A stretch of DNA of 64,000 nucleotides, taken from Aquipseudomonas alcaligenes. Its GTDB lineage: Bacteria; Pseudomonadota; Gammaproteobacteria; Pseudomonadales; Pseudomonadaceae. Under the pieces are notes generated by a model. The model ran no database searches and was not told where the DNA came from. It saw nothing but the letters and a program-made list of their open reading frames with translations. Below, piece after piece: positions 9,565 to 19,731 of the stretch. Every line of letters begins with the position of its first letter. Within the stretch, counting starts at the first letter, position 1. The translations under genes were made by a program, and so were the position numbers. The DNA is taken from the NCBI RefSeq assembly GCF_900156545.1, contig NZ_FTNW01000002.1:186001-250000 (forward strand), written 5' to 3'.

Positions 9565-10437
9565 TCAGTCGAGCTGAATCGGCTGCCGGACACGATCTTG
9601 CAGAAACTCACGAATCTGGACCTCGTAGGCCTGGTAGCTGTCTGCCGGCAACCACCGTCGGTAGAGGGCGTCTAAAGACTCTCGCTGCTGCAGCTCACGC
9701 AAGCTGCTGTCGATATGCCGAGCCATTTGCTCGCCCCACGGCCCGCGGGTGCAATATGTGCCGATGACGCCCAGCTGTTCCACCTGGTGCAGCGGAAACA
9801 ACGCAAGCGGCTCCTTCAGCTGGCCACCACGCATGACTTGGCTGACCATCAATGGATACTCAAGCGTGAAATCGAATCGGCCGTAACTGAGCATCAGCAG
9901 GTGCTTGTCCGTAGCGCCGGGCAGCGACACCGTTTGCAGGCGACCCTCGCTCAGCGCCTGCTGAATGCTCGTGCGAATGGTCTCTGGATACAGCCGCTGG
10001 CTGCGTATTGCCCCCTTCAAACCGCTGTCGAGCAGGGCCTGCCAAGCAACCTGCCCATTCTCCAAAGGCAGACGATCCTGGTCTTTCGCGCGGACCACCA
10101 ACTGCATCGGAGGCAACGCCAGCAAGGGCACGAAAAAAGCAAGGCGATCACGCTCAGCGCTGCGCAGGGTCACTGCCGTACACAGTGGCCGCCCCTCCTC
10201 CAGGAGCAGGTGCATGCGCGGCACATTGCCCAGTTCGTAACGCACGGGAACACCACGACGATGCAGCCCCGGCTCCAGTGCCCGCAGCAGCTCTATTGCC
10301 ATGCCGTCATCAGGCAATCCCTGCTCATCGATATTCACTGCACCGGGGATCGGCAACAGCAACCAGGTCAGCGGCTCCGCTGCCCTGACGCTACCGGCCA
10401 GCCCCATCAATAGAGCGAGCAACAACAATCGTGACAT
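9565..10437 (-). CDS. Periplasmic solute-binding-like protein (TIGR02285-type), 290 aa
   Basis: Signal peptide (MSRLLLLALLMGLAGSVRA), then an extracellular solute-binding protein family 3-like fold: L-P-D-D-G-M-A-I-E-L-L-R, V-P-R-M-H-L-L-L-E, and a C-terminal L-Q-Q-R-E-S-L-D-A-L-Y-R-R-W-L-P. This pattern matches the Pseudomonas proteins annotated as TIGR02285. No ABC permease or ATPase lies nearby, so transport is not implied; ligand sensing is as likely. The start at 10437 is chosen for the signal peptide. It is co-directional with the cobalamin operon, with a 54-base gap after cobS. Confidence 0.75.
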   Translation of the reverse strand: MSRLLLLALLMGLAGSVRAAEPLTWLLLPIPGAVNIDEQGLPDDGMAIELLRALEPGLHRRGVPVRYELGNVPRMHLLLEEGRPLCTAVTLRSAERDRLAFFVPLLALPPMQLVVRAKDQDRLPLENGQVAWQALLDSGLKGAIRSQRLYPETIRTSIQQALSEGRLQTVSLPGATDKHLLMLSYGRFDFTLEYPLMVSQVMRGGQLKEPLALFPLHQVEQLGVIGTYCTRGPWGEQMARHIDSSLRELQQRESLDALYRRWLPADSYQAYEVQIREFLQDRVRQPIQLD

Positions 10438-10491
10438 TGGGGTTCTCCATAAACCCCTTAACCATAGGCCAGAGTCGGCAGTCAACTCGCC

Positions 10492-11235
10492 TCAGCGACT
10501 CACCAGCAGCGCCAGCACCAGCAACACCGCACACTCTCCCAGCTCCAGCAGCGCCCCGGCGGTATCGCCAGTGGTGCCGCCCAGGCGCGCGACGAAGGCG
10601 CGGCGCAGCAGCCAGAACGCCAGCGCGGCGGCGCCCAGCGCCAACAGCCCGCTCCAGCCGAGCAGTAGCATGGCCAGGCCGTGGCTGGCCAGCACCCATG
10701 GCAGTGGCTGGCGCGGCAGATGCGCAGCCAGCGCGGCGCCAAGGCCGCCGGCACGCACGTAAGGGGTAGTCAGCAGCAGCAGCGGCAGCAGCGCCCGGCC
10801 CAGCCAGGGCGCCAGCAACAGGCCGGCCCAGGCGCCCTGCCCAAGCAACACCACCAGGGCGGCGAACTTGAGCAGCAGCACCAGCAGCAGCACAACCACG
10901 GCGATCGGTCCGCTGCGCGGGTCCTTCATGATGTCGAGCGTGCGCTGGCGATCACCATGCCCGCCGATCCAGGCATCGGCCGTGTCAGCCAGGCCGTCCA
11001 GGTGCAGACCACCGGACAAGCCGACCCAGACGGCCAGCAGGATGGCCGCCTGGAGCAACGCTGGCGTATCACCCAGCAGCCCGTGCAGCGCCAGCAGCAG
11101 GCCGCCGAGCAGCGCCCCGACCAGCGGATACCAGAGCAGCGAGCGGCCGATCTGCTCGGGCTCCGGCATGCCGGGCAGGCGCACCGGCAGGCGGGTCAGG
11201 AACTGCAGGGCGATCAGCGCGGGCGTTGGCAGCAT
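10492..11235 (-). CDS. cobS: Adenosylcobinamide-GDP ribazoletransferase
   Basis: CobS (CobV in P. denitrificans naming) joins adenosylcobinamide-GDP to alpha-ribazole(-phosphate), the last assembly step of cobalamin, in the inner membrane. Family motifs are clear: L-Q-F-L-T-R-L-P near the N-terminus, G-G-L-H-L-D-G-L-A-D-T-A-D-A-W, and M-K-D-P-R-S-G-P-I-A. The chain is Leu-rich with several membrane helices, 247 aa, normal length. It is the last gene of the ten-gene minus-strand operon and shares one base with the phosphatase gene upstream. Confidence 0.96.
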   Translation of the reverse strand: MLPTPALIALQFLTRLPVRLPGMPEPEQIGRSLLWYPLVGALLGGLLLALHGLLGDTPALLQAAILLAVWVGLSGGLHLDGLADTADAWIGGHGDRQRTLDIMKDPRSGPIAVVVLLLVLLLKFAALVVLLGQGAWAGLLLAPWLGRALLPLLLLTTPYVRAGGLGAALAAHLPRQPLPWVLASHGLAMLLLGWSGLLALGAAALAFWLLRRAFVARLGGTTGDTAGALLELGECAVLLVLALLVSR

Positions 11236-11807
11236 CAGGCTTCGGTCAGTTGCAGACCCGGCTCGACCTGCAGGCCGTGCAGTGCGCCGTAGCCCACTTC
11301 CACCTGCAGCAGCTGGTTTTCCGGCAGGTTGCGCGCGCGCGCCAGCAGCAGGCGCATTACGCCGCCGTGGGTCACCAGCAGTACGCGTTGGCCATCCAGC
11401 TCAGCCTGCAGGCGCTCGACGGCGCCGAGCACGCGTGCGGCGAAGTCACGTACCGGCTCGGCTTCGGGCGGGGTGAAGTGATAGGGATCGTTCCAGAACT
11501 GGCCGAGCGCCTCCGGGTCCTCGAGCAGCACCTGCGCCGAGTTGCGCCCTTCCCAGGCGCCGAAGTGCAGCTCGCGCAGGTCGGCCTCGATGCGCAGCGG
11601 CAGGCCATTGGCCTCGGCGAATTCGCGGGCGAAGCTCTCGCAGCGCTGCAGTGGCGAGCTGATCACCAGGTCCCAGCCGCCTTTGCCGGCCAGGGCCAGC
11701 TGCATCTGCTGGCGGCCCTGCTCGGTCAGGGCGTCGTCACTGCTGCCACGGAAACCGGGGCCGCCATCGGTTACGCCGTGGCGCAACATGTCCAGGGAAA
11801 GCGTCAT
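11235..11807 (-). CDS. Alpha-ribazole phosphatase-like histidine phosphatase
   Basis: Phosphoglycerate-mutase-type fold with the R-H-G motif at residues 9-11, the second His in V-T-H-G-G-V, and [10 protein letters not shown] typical of CobC phosphatases. It would remove the phosphate from alpha-ribazole phosphate or adenosylcobalamin phosphate in the nucleotide-loop assembly. 190 aa. It overlaps cobT by 4 bases. I leave the symbol empty because cobC is also used for the decarboxylase in this operon. Confidence 0.92.
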   Translation of the reverse strand: MTLSLDMLRHGVTDGGPGFRGSSDDALTEQGRQQMQLALAGKGGWDLVISSPLQRCESFAREFAEANGLPLRIEADLRELHFGAWEGRNSAQVLLEDPEALGQFWNDPYHFTPPEAEPVRDFAARVLGAVERLQAELDGQRVLLVTHGGVMRLLLARARNLPENQLLQVEVGYGALHGLQVEPGLQLTEA

Positions 11808-12859
11808 TGTTTGTCCTCAACCAGGGCTTCAGAAAAGGTAGCCATGCCGCCATGCAGCGCACAGGCAAGTTTGATCAGCGGTAGCGCCAGCGCCGCGCCG
11901 CTGCCCTCGCCCAGGCGCAGGCCGAGGTCGAGCAGCGGGACGGCATCCAGTTCGGCCAGCAGCGCGGCGTGGCCCGGCTCGGCGCCGGCATGGGCGAACA
12001 GCAGCCAGGGCTGCACACCGGGGTTCAGGCGCACGGCGCACAGCGCGGCGGCCGTGCAGATAAAGCCGTCGACCAGCGCCGGCACGCCGGCCTGGGCACA
12101 GGCCAGGTAGGCACCGGCCAGCGCCGCCAGCTCGAAGCCGCCGACCCGGCGCAGGGCCTCGGCGGGGTCCGCAAGGTGTTCGCGGTGCAGGGCCAGGGCG
12201 CGTTCGACCACGGCCAGCTTGCGCCCCACGCCGGCGCCGTCCAGGCCGGTACCGGGGCCGGTCAGCTGCGCCGGCTGCAGATCGCTCAGGGCACAGGCCA
12301 GGGCCGTGGCGGCGCTGGTGTTGCCGATGCCCATCTCGCCGGCCAGGAACAGGTCGCAGCCCTCGGCCAGCACCTGCTGCAGGGTGTCGCGACCGGCCTG
12401 CAGGGCAGCCGCACACTGCGCCACCGTCATCGCCGGCTGCAGCGCGAAGTTGGCGGTGCCGGCGCCCAGGCGCAGGTGGCGCACGCCGGGCAATTCGAGC
12501 GCGGTATCGATGGTGCCGAGGTCGACCAGGCGCAGCGGCACGCCCTGCTCGCGGGCCAGCACGCTGATCGCCGCGCCGCCGGCGACGAAGTTGCCAAGCA
12601 TCTGCGCGGTCACCGCCTGTGGGTAGGCCGACACGCCTTCGGCGACCACGCCGTGGTCGCCGGCGAACAGCGTCAGGTGCGGCTGGTCGATGGCCGGTTT
12701 CTCGCGCCCCTGCAGGGCGGCCAGGCGCACGGCCAGCGCCTCCAGCGCGCCGAGGGCGCCGCGCGGCTTGGTCAGCTGCGCCTGGCGCGCCAGGGCGGCG
12801 GCCTCGGCGGCGGCATCGGGCTGGCGACAGGTCTGCTGCCACCAGGGTGAAGCGGTCAT
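11804..12859 (-). CDS. cobT: Nicotinate-nucleotide--dimethylbenzimidazole phosphoribosyltransferase
   Basis: CobT (CobU in P. denitrificans) transfers ribose-phosphate from nicotinate mononucleotide to 5,6-dimethylbenzimidazole, giving alpha-ribazole phosphate. Motifs: K-P-x-G-A-L-G-x-[19 protein letters not shown] and the late [11 protein letters not shown] segment carrying the catalytic Glu. 351 aa, full length. The start at 12859 overlaps the cobP stop by 4 bases; longer upstream frames run through cobP and are not used. Its substrate DMB is supplied by BluB, encoded in the same operon. Confidence 0.96.
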   Translation of the reverse strand: MTASPWWQQTCRQPDAAAEAAALARQAQLTKPRGALGALEALAVRLAALQGREKPAIDQPHLTLFAGDHGVVAEGVSAYPQAVTAQMLGNFVAGGAAISVLAREQGVPLRLVDLGTIDTALELPGVRHLRLGAGTANFALQPAMTVAQCAAALQAGRDTLQQVLAEGCDLFLAGEMGIGNTSAATALACALSDLQPAQLTGPGTGLDGAGVGRKLAVVERALALHREHLADPAEALRRVGGFELAALAGAYLACAQAGVPALVDGFICTAAALCAVRLNPGVQPWLLFAHAGAEPGHAALLAELDAVPLLDLGLRLGEGSGAALALPLIKLACALHGGMATFSEALVEDKQ

Positions 12860-13377
12860 AGCGGCTCTCCTTTGAGCAGCATGGGCAGGCCGGCGACGGT
12901 GAACACCACCCGCTCGGCGCGTTCGGCCACGGCCTGGTGCAGCCAGCCGGCCTCGTCGACATAGCGCCGGGTCAGTTCGCCCAGCGGCACCACGCCCAGC
13001 CCGGTCTCGTTGCTGACCAGGATGATGCGCCCGGGCAGCTCGGCCAGTGCTTCGAGAAAGGCATCGCGCTGCATGGCCAGGCGCGTGTCGTCGTCCAGCA
13101 TCAGCAGGTTGGTCAGCCACAGGGTCAGGCAGTCGACCAGCAGGCAGCGGCCGGGGGCGGCATTGTCGCGCAGGGCGCGGGCCAGTTCGAGGGGTTCCTC
13201 CACCAGGCCCCAGTCAGCTGGACGGCGCTGGCGGTGGTGCTGGATGCGCGCGCTCATCTCGCCGTCCAGCGCCTGGCTGGTGGCGATGTAGGTCACGGCC
13301 AGACCACTCTGCGTGGCCAGCCGCTCGGCCAGGCGGCTCTTGCCGGAGCGTGCGCCGCCGAGGATCAGTTCGAGCAT
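12856..13377 (-). CDS. cobP: Bifunctional adenosylcobinamide kinase / guanylyltransferase
   Basis: CobP (CobU in enteric naming) phosphorylates adenosylcobinamide and then attaches GMP, making AdoCbi-GDP. The P-loop G-G-A-R-S-G-K-S is at residues 7-14. Later motifs are I-A-T-S, H-x-x-R-R (the guanylylated His region), [10 protein letters not shown] and [10 protein letters not shown]. 173 aa, normal. It sits between cobQ and cobT with tight spacing. Confidence 0.96.
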   Translation of the reverse strand: MLELILGGARSGKSRLAERLATQSGLAVTYIATSQALDGEMSARIQHHRQRRPADWGLVEEPLELARALRDNAAPGRCLLVDCLTLWLTNLLMLDDDTRLAMQRDAFLEALAELPGRIILVSNETGLGVVPLGELTRRYVDEAGWLHQAVAERAERVVFTVAGLPMLLKGEPL

Positions 13378-13387
13378 GGTTTGCCCC

Positions 13388-14839
13388 TTACAGGCCGCAC
13401 AGCTCGCGGAGCAGGCGGGTATCAAGATGCGCCTCGACCAGATCGGCCAGGCGCTCGATGTCACGTTCGCGGCGCGCATGGTAATCCACTTGCCGCACCT
13501 CGCGCAGGCCCGCCCAGGCGAGCAGCGCAGCGCAGGCGGCCGGCGCCTCGAACAGACCGTGCAGATAGGTGGCCATGACCTGGCCGTCGGCGCTGAGGGC
13601 ACCATCGCTGCGGCCATCGTCCAGGCGCACAGCGGGCGTGGCCAGTGCCGGGCCGGCGCTGACCCCGGCATGGATCTCGTAGCCGCTGACGTCCAGCTCG
13701 CCCAGACTCAGGCGGCCACGCACATTGCGCAGCTGCTTTTCCGGCTCCAGCACGGTGGCGTAGTCGAGCAGGGCGAGGCCTGCACTGCTGCCGGCCGGGC
13801 CTTCCAGACCGTGGGGATCGTCGATGCGGCTACCGAGCATCTGCAGCCCGCCACAGATGCCGAGGACCTTGCCGCCATAGCGCAAGTGGCGGGCAATGGC
13901 GGCGTCCCAGCCGTGCTCGCGCAGGCGCGCCAGGTCGGCGCGCACGCTCTTCGAGCCGGGCAGGATGATCAGGTCGGCCGGCGGTATCGCCTGGCCGGGG
14001 CCGATGAACTGCAGATCCACCTGCGGGTGCAGGCGCAGCGGGTCGAAGTCGGTGTGGTTGCTGATGCGCGGCAGCACCGGCACCGCCACGCGCAGCACTT
14101 CGCGGTCCTTGTCCGGCTGCAGCACCTGCACCGCATCCTCGGCCTCCAGGTGGAAGTCCATCAGGTACGGCAGCACGCCGAGCACCGGTTTGCCGGTACG
14201 CGCTTCCAGCCAGTCCAGCCCCGGCTGCAGCAGGGCGATGTCGCCGCGGAAGCGGTTGATCACAAAGCCCTTGACCCGCGCCTGCTCGCTCGGCGAGAGC
14301 AGCTCCAGGGTGCCGACCAGGTGGGCGAACACCCCACCCTTGTCGATATCGGCGATCAGCAGCACCGGGCAGTCCACCGCCTCGGCGAAGCCCATGTTGG
14401 CAATGTCCCCGGCCCTGAGGTTGATCTCGGCCGGCGAACCGGCGCCCTCCACCATCACCACCGGGTACTGCGCGGCGAGGCGCGCATGGGATTCGAGCAC
14501 CGCCGCGCGGGCGACCTGCTTGTAGTCGTGGTAGGCCACCGCATGCATGTTGCCGATGGCGCGGCCCTGGATGATCACCTGGGCGCCGGTATCGGAGTTG
14601 GGCTTGAGCAGCACCGGATTCATGTCGGTGTGCGGGGCCAGGCCTGCGGCCTGGGCCTGCACCGCCTGGGCGCGACCGATCTCGCCGCCGTCGGCGGTCA
14701 CCGCGCTGTTCAGCGCCATGTTCTGCGGCTTGAACGGCACCACGCTGACGCCCTGGCGTCTGAGCCAGCGGCACAGGGCGGTCACCAGGGTGCTCTTGCC
14801 GGCATCCGAGGTGGTGCCCTGGATCATCAGCGTGGTCAT
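13388..14839 (-). CDS. cobQ: Cobyric acid synthase (glutamine-hydrolysing)
   Basis: CobQ amidates the b, d, e and g carboxyls of adenosylcobyrinic acid a,c-diamide. The N-terminal dethiobiotin-synthetase-like ATP domain carries [10 protein letters not shown] at residues 8-17. The C-terminal class-I glutaminase domain has Cys329 in [10 protein letters not shown] and a late Y-L-H-G-L-F-E. 483 aa, full length. The start at 14839 overlaps the cobC stop by 4 bases. Confidence 0.96.
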   Translation of the reverse strand: MTTLMIQGTTSDAGKSTLVTALCRWLRRQGVSVVPFKPQNMALNSAVTADGGEIGRAQAVQAQAAGLAPHTDMNPVLLKPNSDTGAQVIIQGRAIGNMHAVAYHDYKQVARAAVLESHARLAAQYPVVMVEGAGSPAEINLRAGDIANMGFAEAVDCPVLLIADIDKGGVFAHLVGTLELLSPSEQARVKGFVINRFRGDIALLQPGLDWLEARTGKPVLGVLPYLMDFHLEAEDAVQVLQPDKDREVLRVAVPVLPRISNHTDFDPLRLHPQVDLQFIGPGQAIPPADLIILPGSKSVRADLARLREHGWDAAIARHLRYGGKVLGICGGLQMLGSRIDDPHGLEGPAGSSAGLALLDYATVLEPEKQLRNVRGRLSLGELDVSGYEIHAGVSAGPALATPAVRLDDGRSDGALSADGQVMATYLHGLFEAPAACAALLAWAGLREVRQVDYHARRERDIERLADLVEAHLDTRLLRELCGL

Positions 14840-15822
14840 GCGGGTCTCTCCTGCAGCGCCTGCTCCAGGCGCTGCCAGCCAGCCTCGTCGGCCGGCAGGC
14901 CGAAACGCAGGCAGCGGCTCTCGGCAAACAGGCGCAACAGGATGCCGCGCCGGGCGAAGTAGCCGTGCAGCCCGACGGCGTGCGGGTGGCCGACCAGCTG
15001 GAACAGCGCCGTGCCGCCGGCCGGGGCCAGGCCATGGGCACTGAGCAGCACGGCCAGGCGCAACCCATCGGCACACAGGCGCTCACGCTGGAGCTGCTGG
15101 CCCTGGCTATCGGCCAGCAAGGCGCTGGCCACCGCACGAGCCGGCCCGCTGACGGTCCAGGGGCCGAGCTGCTCGCCGAGGTGATCGAGCAGCGTCTGTT
15201 CGGCCAGGACGAAGCCCAGGCGAATGCCGGCCAGGCCGAAGAACTTGCCGAACGAGCGCAAGACGATCAACCCCGGCCGCTGGCTCTCGGCGGCCAGGCT
15301 GTGCTGCGGCGTGCAGTCCATGAACGCCTCGTCCACCACCAGCCAGCCACCGCGTTCGGCCAGACGCGCATGCCAGTCGAGCAGGCGCGTGCGTTCGATC
15401 AGCCGGCCGCTGGGGTTGTTCGGGTTGATCACCAGCAGCAGGTCGAAATACTCCAGATCGCGCTCGACCGTGCCTTCGCTCAGCTCCTGTACCAGGTGCC
15501 CCTCGCGGCGCCAGGCCAGTGCGTGCTCGGCATAGGCCGGCGACACCACGCCCACCCGCAGGCCGGGACGGCGCAGACGCGGCAGGGCCTGGATCGCCGC
15601 CTGCGAGCCGGCCACCGGCAGCAGCGCGGCGGCGCCGTAGTAATCGCGGGCCAGCGCTTCCAGGCCATCGTCCTGCTCCGGCAGGCGCTGCCAGGCGTTG
15701 GCCGGGATCGGCGGCAGCGGCCAGCCATAGGGCGCGATGCCGGTGGACAGGTCGAGCCAGTCCGCCACGGCAATGCCATAGCGCTGCGCCGCCGCGCGCA
15801 GCCGTCCGCCGTGCTCAAGCAA
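14836..15822 (-). CDS. cobC: Threonine-phosphate decarboxylase
   Basis: A PLP-dependent aminotransferase-fold enzyme that makes (R)-1-amino-2-propanol phosphate for attachment by CbiB. Motifs: [24 protein letters not shown], and the PLP-Lys region [16 protein letters not shown] choose a TTG start at 15822, preceded by GGGGAG at 7 bases. The protein then begins M-L-E-H-G-G-R-L, where the family begins. The nearest upstream alternative, at 15867, adds an unrelated tail read inside cbiB. The start overlaps the end of cbiB by 8 bases. Confidence 0.93.
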   Translation of the reverse strand: MLEHGGRLRAAAQRYGIAVADWLDLSTGIAPYGWPLPPIPANAWQRLPEQDDGLEALARDYYGAAALLPVAGSQAAIQALPRLRRPGLRVGVVSPAYAEHALAWRREGHLVQELSEGTVERDLEYFDLLLVINPNNPSGRLIERTRLLDWHARLAERGGWLVVDEAFMDCTPQHSLAAESQRPGLIVLRSFGKFFGLAGIRLGFVLAEQTLLDHLGEQLGPWTVSGPARAVASALLADSQGQQLQRERLCADGLRLAVLLSAHGLAPAGGTALFQLVGHPHAVGLHGYFARRGILLRLFAESRCLRFGLPADEAGWQRLEQALQERPA

Positions 15823-16720
15823 GGTACAACTCCCCAATGACCAGCCCGACCAGCCACAGCAGCACACCGAGGTAGACCAGGTTGAGCGCGCGCTCGATAT
15901 CGCGCGCCCGCGCCGGTGCCCCCTCGCCCAGTTGCGGGCGCTGCTCCTCGACGCCGTGGTAGATCGCCGCGCCGCCCAGCTGCACCTGCAGCGCGCCGGC
16001 GCCGGCGGCCATCACCGGGCCGGCGTTGGGGCTGTCCCACTGCGGCGCCTGGCGCCGCCAGCAGCGCAGGGCCGTGGCGGTACGGCCTAGCAGCGCGTAA
16101 GTCAGTGCCACCAGCCGCGCCGGCACATAGTTCAGAACATCGTCGATCTTCGCCGCAGCCCAGCCGAAGCGCTCGAAACGCTCGTTGCGATAGCCCCACA
16201 TGGCGTCCAGGGTATTGCTCAGGCGGTGCAGCAGCACGCCCGGCGCACCCAGCACGGCGAACCAGAACAGCGAGGCGAACACCGCGTCGGCGCCATTCTC
16301 CAGTACCGACTCGGTGCCGGCGCGGGCCACGCCGCAGGCATCCAGCTCGCTGGTGCGGCGGCTGACCAGGTAGCCGACGCGGCGGCGCGCCTCGTCGAGA
16401 TTGCCCAGGCGCAACGCCTGCGCCACCGGCAGGGCGTGCTGGGCGAGGCTCTTGAGGCCGAGGGCGAAATACAGCACCAGGATGTCGACCAGCCAACCCA
16501 GGCTGCTCAGGCTCAGCAGCCAGACCAGCAGCACCGGCGGCAGCACCGCCAGGCACCAGCCGCTGACGCCATGGCTGCGCCAGCCGCGCCCGCCCGAGTT
16601 GAGGCGCTGCTCGATGCGCTGCGCCAGGTGGCCGAAGCCCACCAGCGGGTGCCAGCGGCGCGGCTCGCCGAGCCAGGCATCCAGGCCGACGCCGGCCAGG
16701 GCGGACAGTGCGACACTCAC
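15815..16720 (-). CDS. cbiB: Adenosylcobinamide-phosphate synthase, membrane protein
   Basis: CbiB (CobD in P. denitrificans) couples adenosylcobyric acid to aminopropanol phosphate. It is an integral membrane protein. Motifs: [13 protein letters not shown] near the N-terminus, [22 protein letters not shown], and [13 protein letters not shown]. 301 aa with several hydrophobic helices. It overlaps bluB by 4 bases and cobC by 8. Confidence 0.95.
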   Translation of the reverse strand: MSVALSALAGVGLDAWLGEPRRWHPLVGFGHLAQRIEQRLNSGGRGWRSHGVSGWCLAVLPPVLLVWLLSLSSLGWLVDILVLYFALGLKSLAQHALPVAQALRLGNLDEARRRVGYLVSRRTSELDACGVARAGTESVLENGADAVFASLFWFAVLGAPGVLLHRLSNTLDAMWGYRNERFERFGWAAAKIDDVLNYVPARLVALTYALLGRTATALRCWRRQAPQWDSPNAGPVMAAGAGALQVQLGGAAIYHGVEEQRPQLGEGAPARARDIERALNLVYLGVLLWLVGLVIGELYLA

Positions 16721-17367
16721 AAGCGCTGCCCCCAGCGGTCGCTGAACACCAGTTCGTCCAGCGCCTGCTCGCGGGCCCAGCCTTCCTGCACCAGCATCGG
16801 CTTGTCGTAGAACTCGCTCACCGGGCCCAGACAGAGCACCGCCACCGGCTGGCTGCCCGCCGGCATGCCGAGCAACTCGGCCAAGGCGACAGGATCGAAC
16901 AGCGACACCCAGCCCATCCCAAGGCCCTCGGCACGCGCCGCCAGCCAGAGGTTCTGCAGGGCGCAGGCGAGCGAGGCCAGGTCCATCTGCGGCAGGGTGC
17001 GGCGGCCGAACACATGGGCCTCGCGCCCGTCCATCAGGGCCGCCACCAGCAGCTCGGCGCAGTCGCGGATACCCTCGACCTTGAGCCGCATAAAATCGTC
17101 GCTGCGCTCGCCCAGGGCCTCGGCGGTGCGCACCCGCTCGGCCTCGACCAGGCCGTGGATAGCGTCCCGCAGGTCCGGCCGGGTGATGCGGATAAAGCGC
17201 CAGGGCTGCATCAGGCCGACGCTCGGTGCCTGGTGCGCCGCCTGCAGCAGCCGGGTCAGCAGCTCCGGAGCCACCTCGCCACCGGCGAAATGACGCATGT
17301 CACGGCGCTCGGCAATGGCGCGGTACACCGCGGCGCGTTCCTCGGGGCTGAAGGCGTGGTCGGTCAT
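16717..17367 (-). CDS. bluB: 5,6-dimethylbenzimidazole synthase
   Basis: BluB is a nitroreductase-fold flavin destructase that turns reduced FMN and oxygen into 5,6-dimethylbenzimidazole. Seen here: E-R-R-D-M-R-H-F near the N-terminus, [12 protein letters not shown], and [12 protein letters not shown], the pattern that separates BluB from other nitroreductases. 216 aa. The start at 17367 overlaps cobB by 4 bases. Its presence makes the lower-ligand branch oxygen-dependent, in line with the aerobic corrin pathway elsewhere in the window. Confidence 0.95.
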   Translation of the reverse strand: MTDHAFSPEERAAVYRAIAERRDMRHFAGGEVAPELLTRLLQAAHQAPSVGLMQPWRFIRITRPDLRDAIHGLVEAERVRTAEALGERSDDFMRLKVEGIRDCAELLVAALMDGREAHVFGRRTLPQMDLASLACALQNLWLAARAEGLGMGWVSLFDPVALAELLGMPAGSQPVAVLCLGPVSEFYDKPMLVQEGWAREQALDELVFSDRWGQRL

Positions 17368-18656
17368 GGCAGCAACAGCTCGGCCGCCGCCCGGGGGTTG
17401 GACGGCAGGTAGAAGTGGATGTAGGAGGCGGTCAGGCGCCCCAGGCGGTATACCGCCTCGGCCACCGGCTTGCCATTCGGGCAAACACCCCGGGCCAGTG
17501 GCGCCAGGGCGCAGTCCAGCACGGAATGGTGGTAAGTATGCCCGCGCAAGGCCCCTTCCGGCAGCTCCACCTGCTGCAGGGCCAGCGCGGCCAGGCGCGG
17601 CTGCAGGCGCGCGCTGCCCGGCAGCAAACCGAGCAGCTCGGCGCTGGCGCCCAGTTTGTCGGTCAACGCATCAAGCAGATAGAGCATGCCGCCGCACTCG
17701 GCGAGGATCGGCTTGCCGGCGTCATGGTGCGCGCGAATGGCCTGCAGCATCGGCCGGTTGCCGGCCAGCGCCTGCAGGTGCAGCTCGGGGTAGCCGCCGG
17801 GCAGGTACAGGCTGTCGACGGCCGGCAGCGCCGCATCGGCCAGCGGCGAGAAGAAGCGCAGCTCGGCGCCCAGCGCGCGCAACAGGTCGAGGTTGGCCTG
17901 GTAGAGGAAGGCGAAGCTGGTGTCGCGCGCCACGCCGATGCGCACGCCGGCCAGCAGCGGCCCGATACGCGGGTCCTCCGGGGCGGCGAAGCTCACCGCC
18001 TCGGGCTGCACCTCGCCGGCGCTGGCCAGCAGGGCATCGGCGGCGGCGTCCAGACGCGCATCGAGGTCGGCGAGTTCCTCGGCCTGGATCAGCCCCAGGT
18101 GGCGGCGTGGCAGCTCCAGCGCCGCCGAGCGCGGCAGGCCGCCGAACCAACGGATCGAGGGCGGCAGGCTGGCCTGCAGGATACCGTTGTGGCGCTCGCT
18201 GCCGGTGCGGTTGGCCAGCACCCCGGCGAACGGCAGATTGGCCTGGAAATGCGCCAGGCCGTAGGCCAGGGCGGCAAAGGTCTGGGCCATGGCGCCGGCA
18301 TCGATCACGCCGAGCACCGGCACGCCGAAGCGGCGCGCCAGGTCGGCGGCCGAGGGCTGGCCATCGAACAGGCCCATGACCCCTTCGATAAGAATCAGGT
18401 CGGCCTCCTGCGCCGCCCGCCCGAGCAGGCGCCGGCACTCGTCCTCGCCGACCATCCACAGGTCCAGCTGGTACACCGGCGCACCGCTGGCGCGGGCGAG
18501 GATCATCGGATCAAGGAAGTCCGGGCCGCACTTGAACACCCGCACGCGGCGCCCGGCGCGACGGTGCAGGCGCGCCAGGGCGGCGGTGACGGTGGTCTTG
18601 CCCTGGCCGGAGGCGGGCGCGGCGATCAGCAGGGCCGGGCAACTGCGCGTGGTCAT
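17364..18656 (-). CDS. cobB: Cobyrinate a,c-diamide synthase (hydrogenobyrinic acid amidase)
   Basis: CobB amidates the a and c carboxyls using glutamine and ATP; in the aerobic route the substrate is hydrogenobyrinic acid. The N-terminal ATP domain has A-P-A-S-G-Q-G-K-T-T. The glutaminase domain has the Cys in L-A-E-C-G-G-M-L-Y-L, plus the family block L-Y-L-P-G-G-Y-P-E-L-H. 430 aa. The start at 18656 follows a palindromic repeat cluster that separates it from cobO; the gap is 115 bases. Confidence 0.95.
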   Translation of the reverse strand: MTTRSCPALLIAAPASGQGKTTVTAALARLHRRAGRRVRVFKCGPDFLDPMILARASGAPVYQLDLWMVGEDECRRLLGRAAQEADLILIEGVMGLFDGQPSAADLARRFGVPVLGVIDAGAMAQTFAALAYGLAHFQANLPFAGVLANRTGSERHNGILQASLPPSIRWFGGLPRSAALELPRRHLGLIQAEELADLDARLDAAADALLASAGEVQPEAVSFAAPEDPRIGPLLAGVRIGVARDTSFAFLYQANLDLLRALGAELRFFSPLADAALPAVDSLYLPGGYPELHLQALAGNRPMLQAIRAHHDAGKPILAECGGMLYLLDALTDKLGASAELLGLLPGSARLQPRLAALALQQVELPEGALRGHTYHHSVLDCALAPLARGVCPNGKPVAEAVYRLGRLTASYIHFYLPSNPRAAAELLLP

Positions 18657-18658
18657 TG

Positions 18659-18767
18659 CCCTCTCCCCCGGCCCCTCTCCCATAAATGGGAGAGGGGGGT
18701 AGTACGCGAAAGCCTCAGGTTCGTATCTCCCTCTCCCGCGTGCGGGAGAGGGCTGGGGAGAGGGTAG
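18659..18767. repeat. Two REP-type palindromes between cobO and cobB
   Basis: Two hairpins of the family with C-T-C-T-C-C-C and G-G-G-A-G-A-G arms: one at about 18673-18698 and one at about 18728-18750 followed by the G-G-C-T-G-G-G-G tail. The family recurs at least eight times in this window, always between genes. Here it lies inside a transcription unit, so it may stabilise or split the mRNA. Confidence 0.85.
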
Positions 18768-18771
18768 CGAT

Positions 18772-19383
18772 TCAAAACTCGATCCCCTTCTGCGCCTTCA
18801 CTCCGGCCTTGAAGGCATGCTTGACCAGCGTCATCTCGGTCACCGTGTCCGCCGCCTCGACCAGCTCAGGCAGGGCGCCGCGCCCGGTCACCACCACGTG
18901 CTGCAGCAGCGGCCGCGCCTCGATGTCGGCGAGCACCGGGGCGAGCTGCAGGTAACCGTATTTGAGGGCGATGTTCAGCTCGTCCAGCACCACCAGGCCG
19001 ATACTGTCATCGGCCAGCAGGCGTTGCGCAACCTGCCAGGCCTCGCCGGCCATGGCGATGTCGCGCTGACGGTCCTGGGTCTCCCAGGTGAAGCCCTCGC
19101 CCATCACGAACCACTGCACCTCATCGGGAAAGCGGCGGAAGAAGGCCTCCTCGCCGGTGCTGGCGGCGCCCTTGATGAACTGCACCACGCCGACCTTCAT
19201 ACCGTGGCCGAGGGCGCGGGCGACCATGCCGAACGCCGAGCTGCTCTTGCCCTTGCCGTTGCCGGCGTGCACCAGCAGCAGGCCGTATTCGTCCTGGGCC
19301 TGGGCGATCTTCGCGTCGATCAGGGCTTTCTTGCGCTGCATGCGCGCCTGGTGGCGGGCGTCGCGTTCTGCCGATTCGGCCAT
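18772..19383 (-). CDS. cobO: Corrinoid adenosyltransferase (cob(I)yrinic acid a,c-diamide)
   Basis: CobO/BtuR-type ATP:corrinoid adenosyltransferase, 203 aa. The P-loop G-N-G-K-G-K-S-S is at residues 41-48, and later motifs V-V-Q-F-I-K-G, V-V-L-D-E-L-N and V-V-T-G-R-G match the family. It forms the Co-C bond to the adenosyl group once cobalt is reduced to Co(I). It is the first gene of the ten-gene operon, has an AGGAG site before the ATG at 19383, and is preceded by a cobalamin riboswitch. Confidence 0.95.
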   Translation of the reverse strand: MAESAERDARHQARMQRKKALIDAKIAQAQDEYGLLLVHAGNGKGKSSSAFGMVARALGHGMKVGVVQFIKGAASTGEEAFFRRFPDEVQWFVMGEGFTWETQDRQRDIAMAGEAWQVAQRLLADDSIGLVVLDELNIALKYGYLQLAPVLADIEARPLLQHVVVTGRGALPELVEAADTVTEMTLVKHAFKAGVKAQKGIEF

Positions 19384-19504
19384 GCCGCTCTCCTGTCCGG
19401 CCCCGGGGCCAGGCATTGGGTGTCGAAAGGCAAAACACGGACGCACGCAGGAAGGGCCGCAGGCCCTGCCCACCCGCAAAGCCCGCCGCAATGCCGTGGA
19501 AGCG

Positions 19505-19688
19505 CGACAGGCCGGTCTCCGGGCTCGTGAGCCAGGCCATGCGGCCTGCGGGTCGCGCCTTCCCGTGCCGAGGCACAGTGGCGTAGGCGACCCTTGTCTC
19601 ACCTACCGTTGCGGGGGCAGCGCCGGCTTGAATGGACCGGCTTCCCTGTTTCACCCCTCGGCCACGCATGGCGGGGGCACCTGTTGCA
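19505..19688 (-). promoter_or_regulatory. Cobalamin riboswitch upstream of cobO operon
   Basis: Read on the minus strand, all hallmark elements appear in order: G-G-G-A-A-G-C-C, then G-C-T-G-C-C-C-C-G-C-A-A-C (19608-19620), the B12 box G-C-C-A-C-T-G (19576-19582), and a 3' G-A-G-A-C-C-G-G-C-C whose C-C-T-G-T can close P1 with A-C-A-G-G at the 5' end. A G-C hairpin at 19453-19467 between aptamer and cobO may be the expression platform. High adenosylcobalamin would lower expression of all ten downstream genes. Confidence 0.93.
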
Positions 19689-19731
19689 GGCGCGCAGGGT
19701 AGAGGCTGGGGGCGGGAGCGTCAACGCGCGC

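Noticed and set aside
13313..14962. Long plus-strand frame opposite cobQ
   Set aside because: High-GC antisense shadow of a certain gene. The same applies to other long antisense frames, such as 17415-18767 opposite cobB and 57903-59273 opposite the amidohydrolase.
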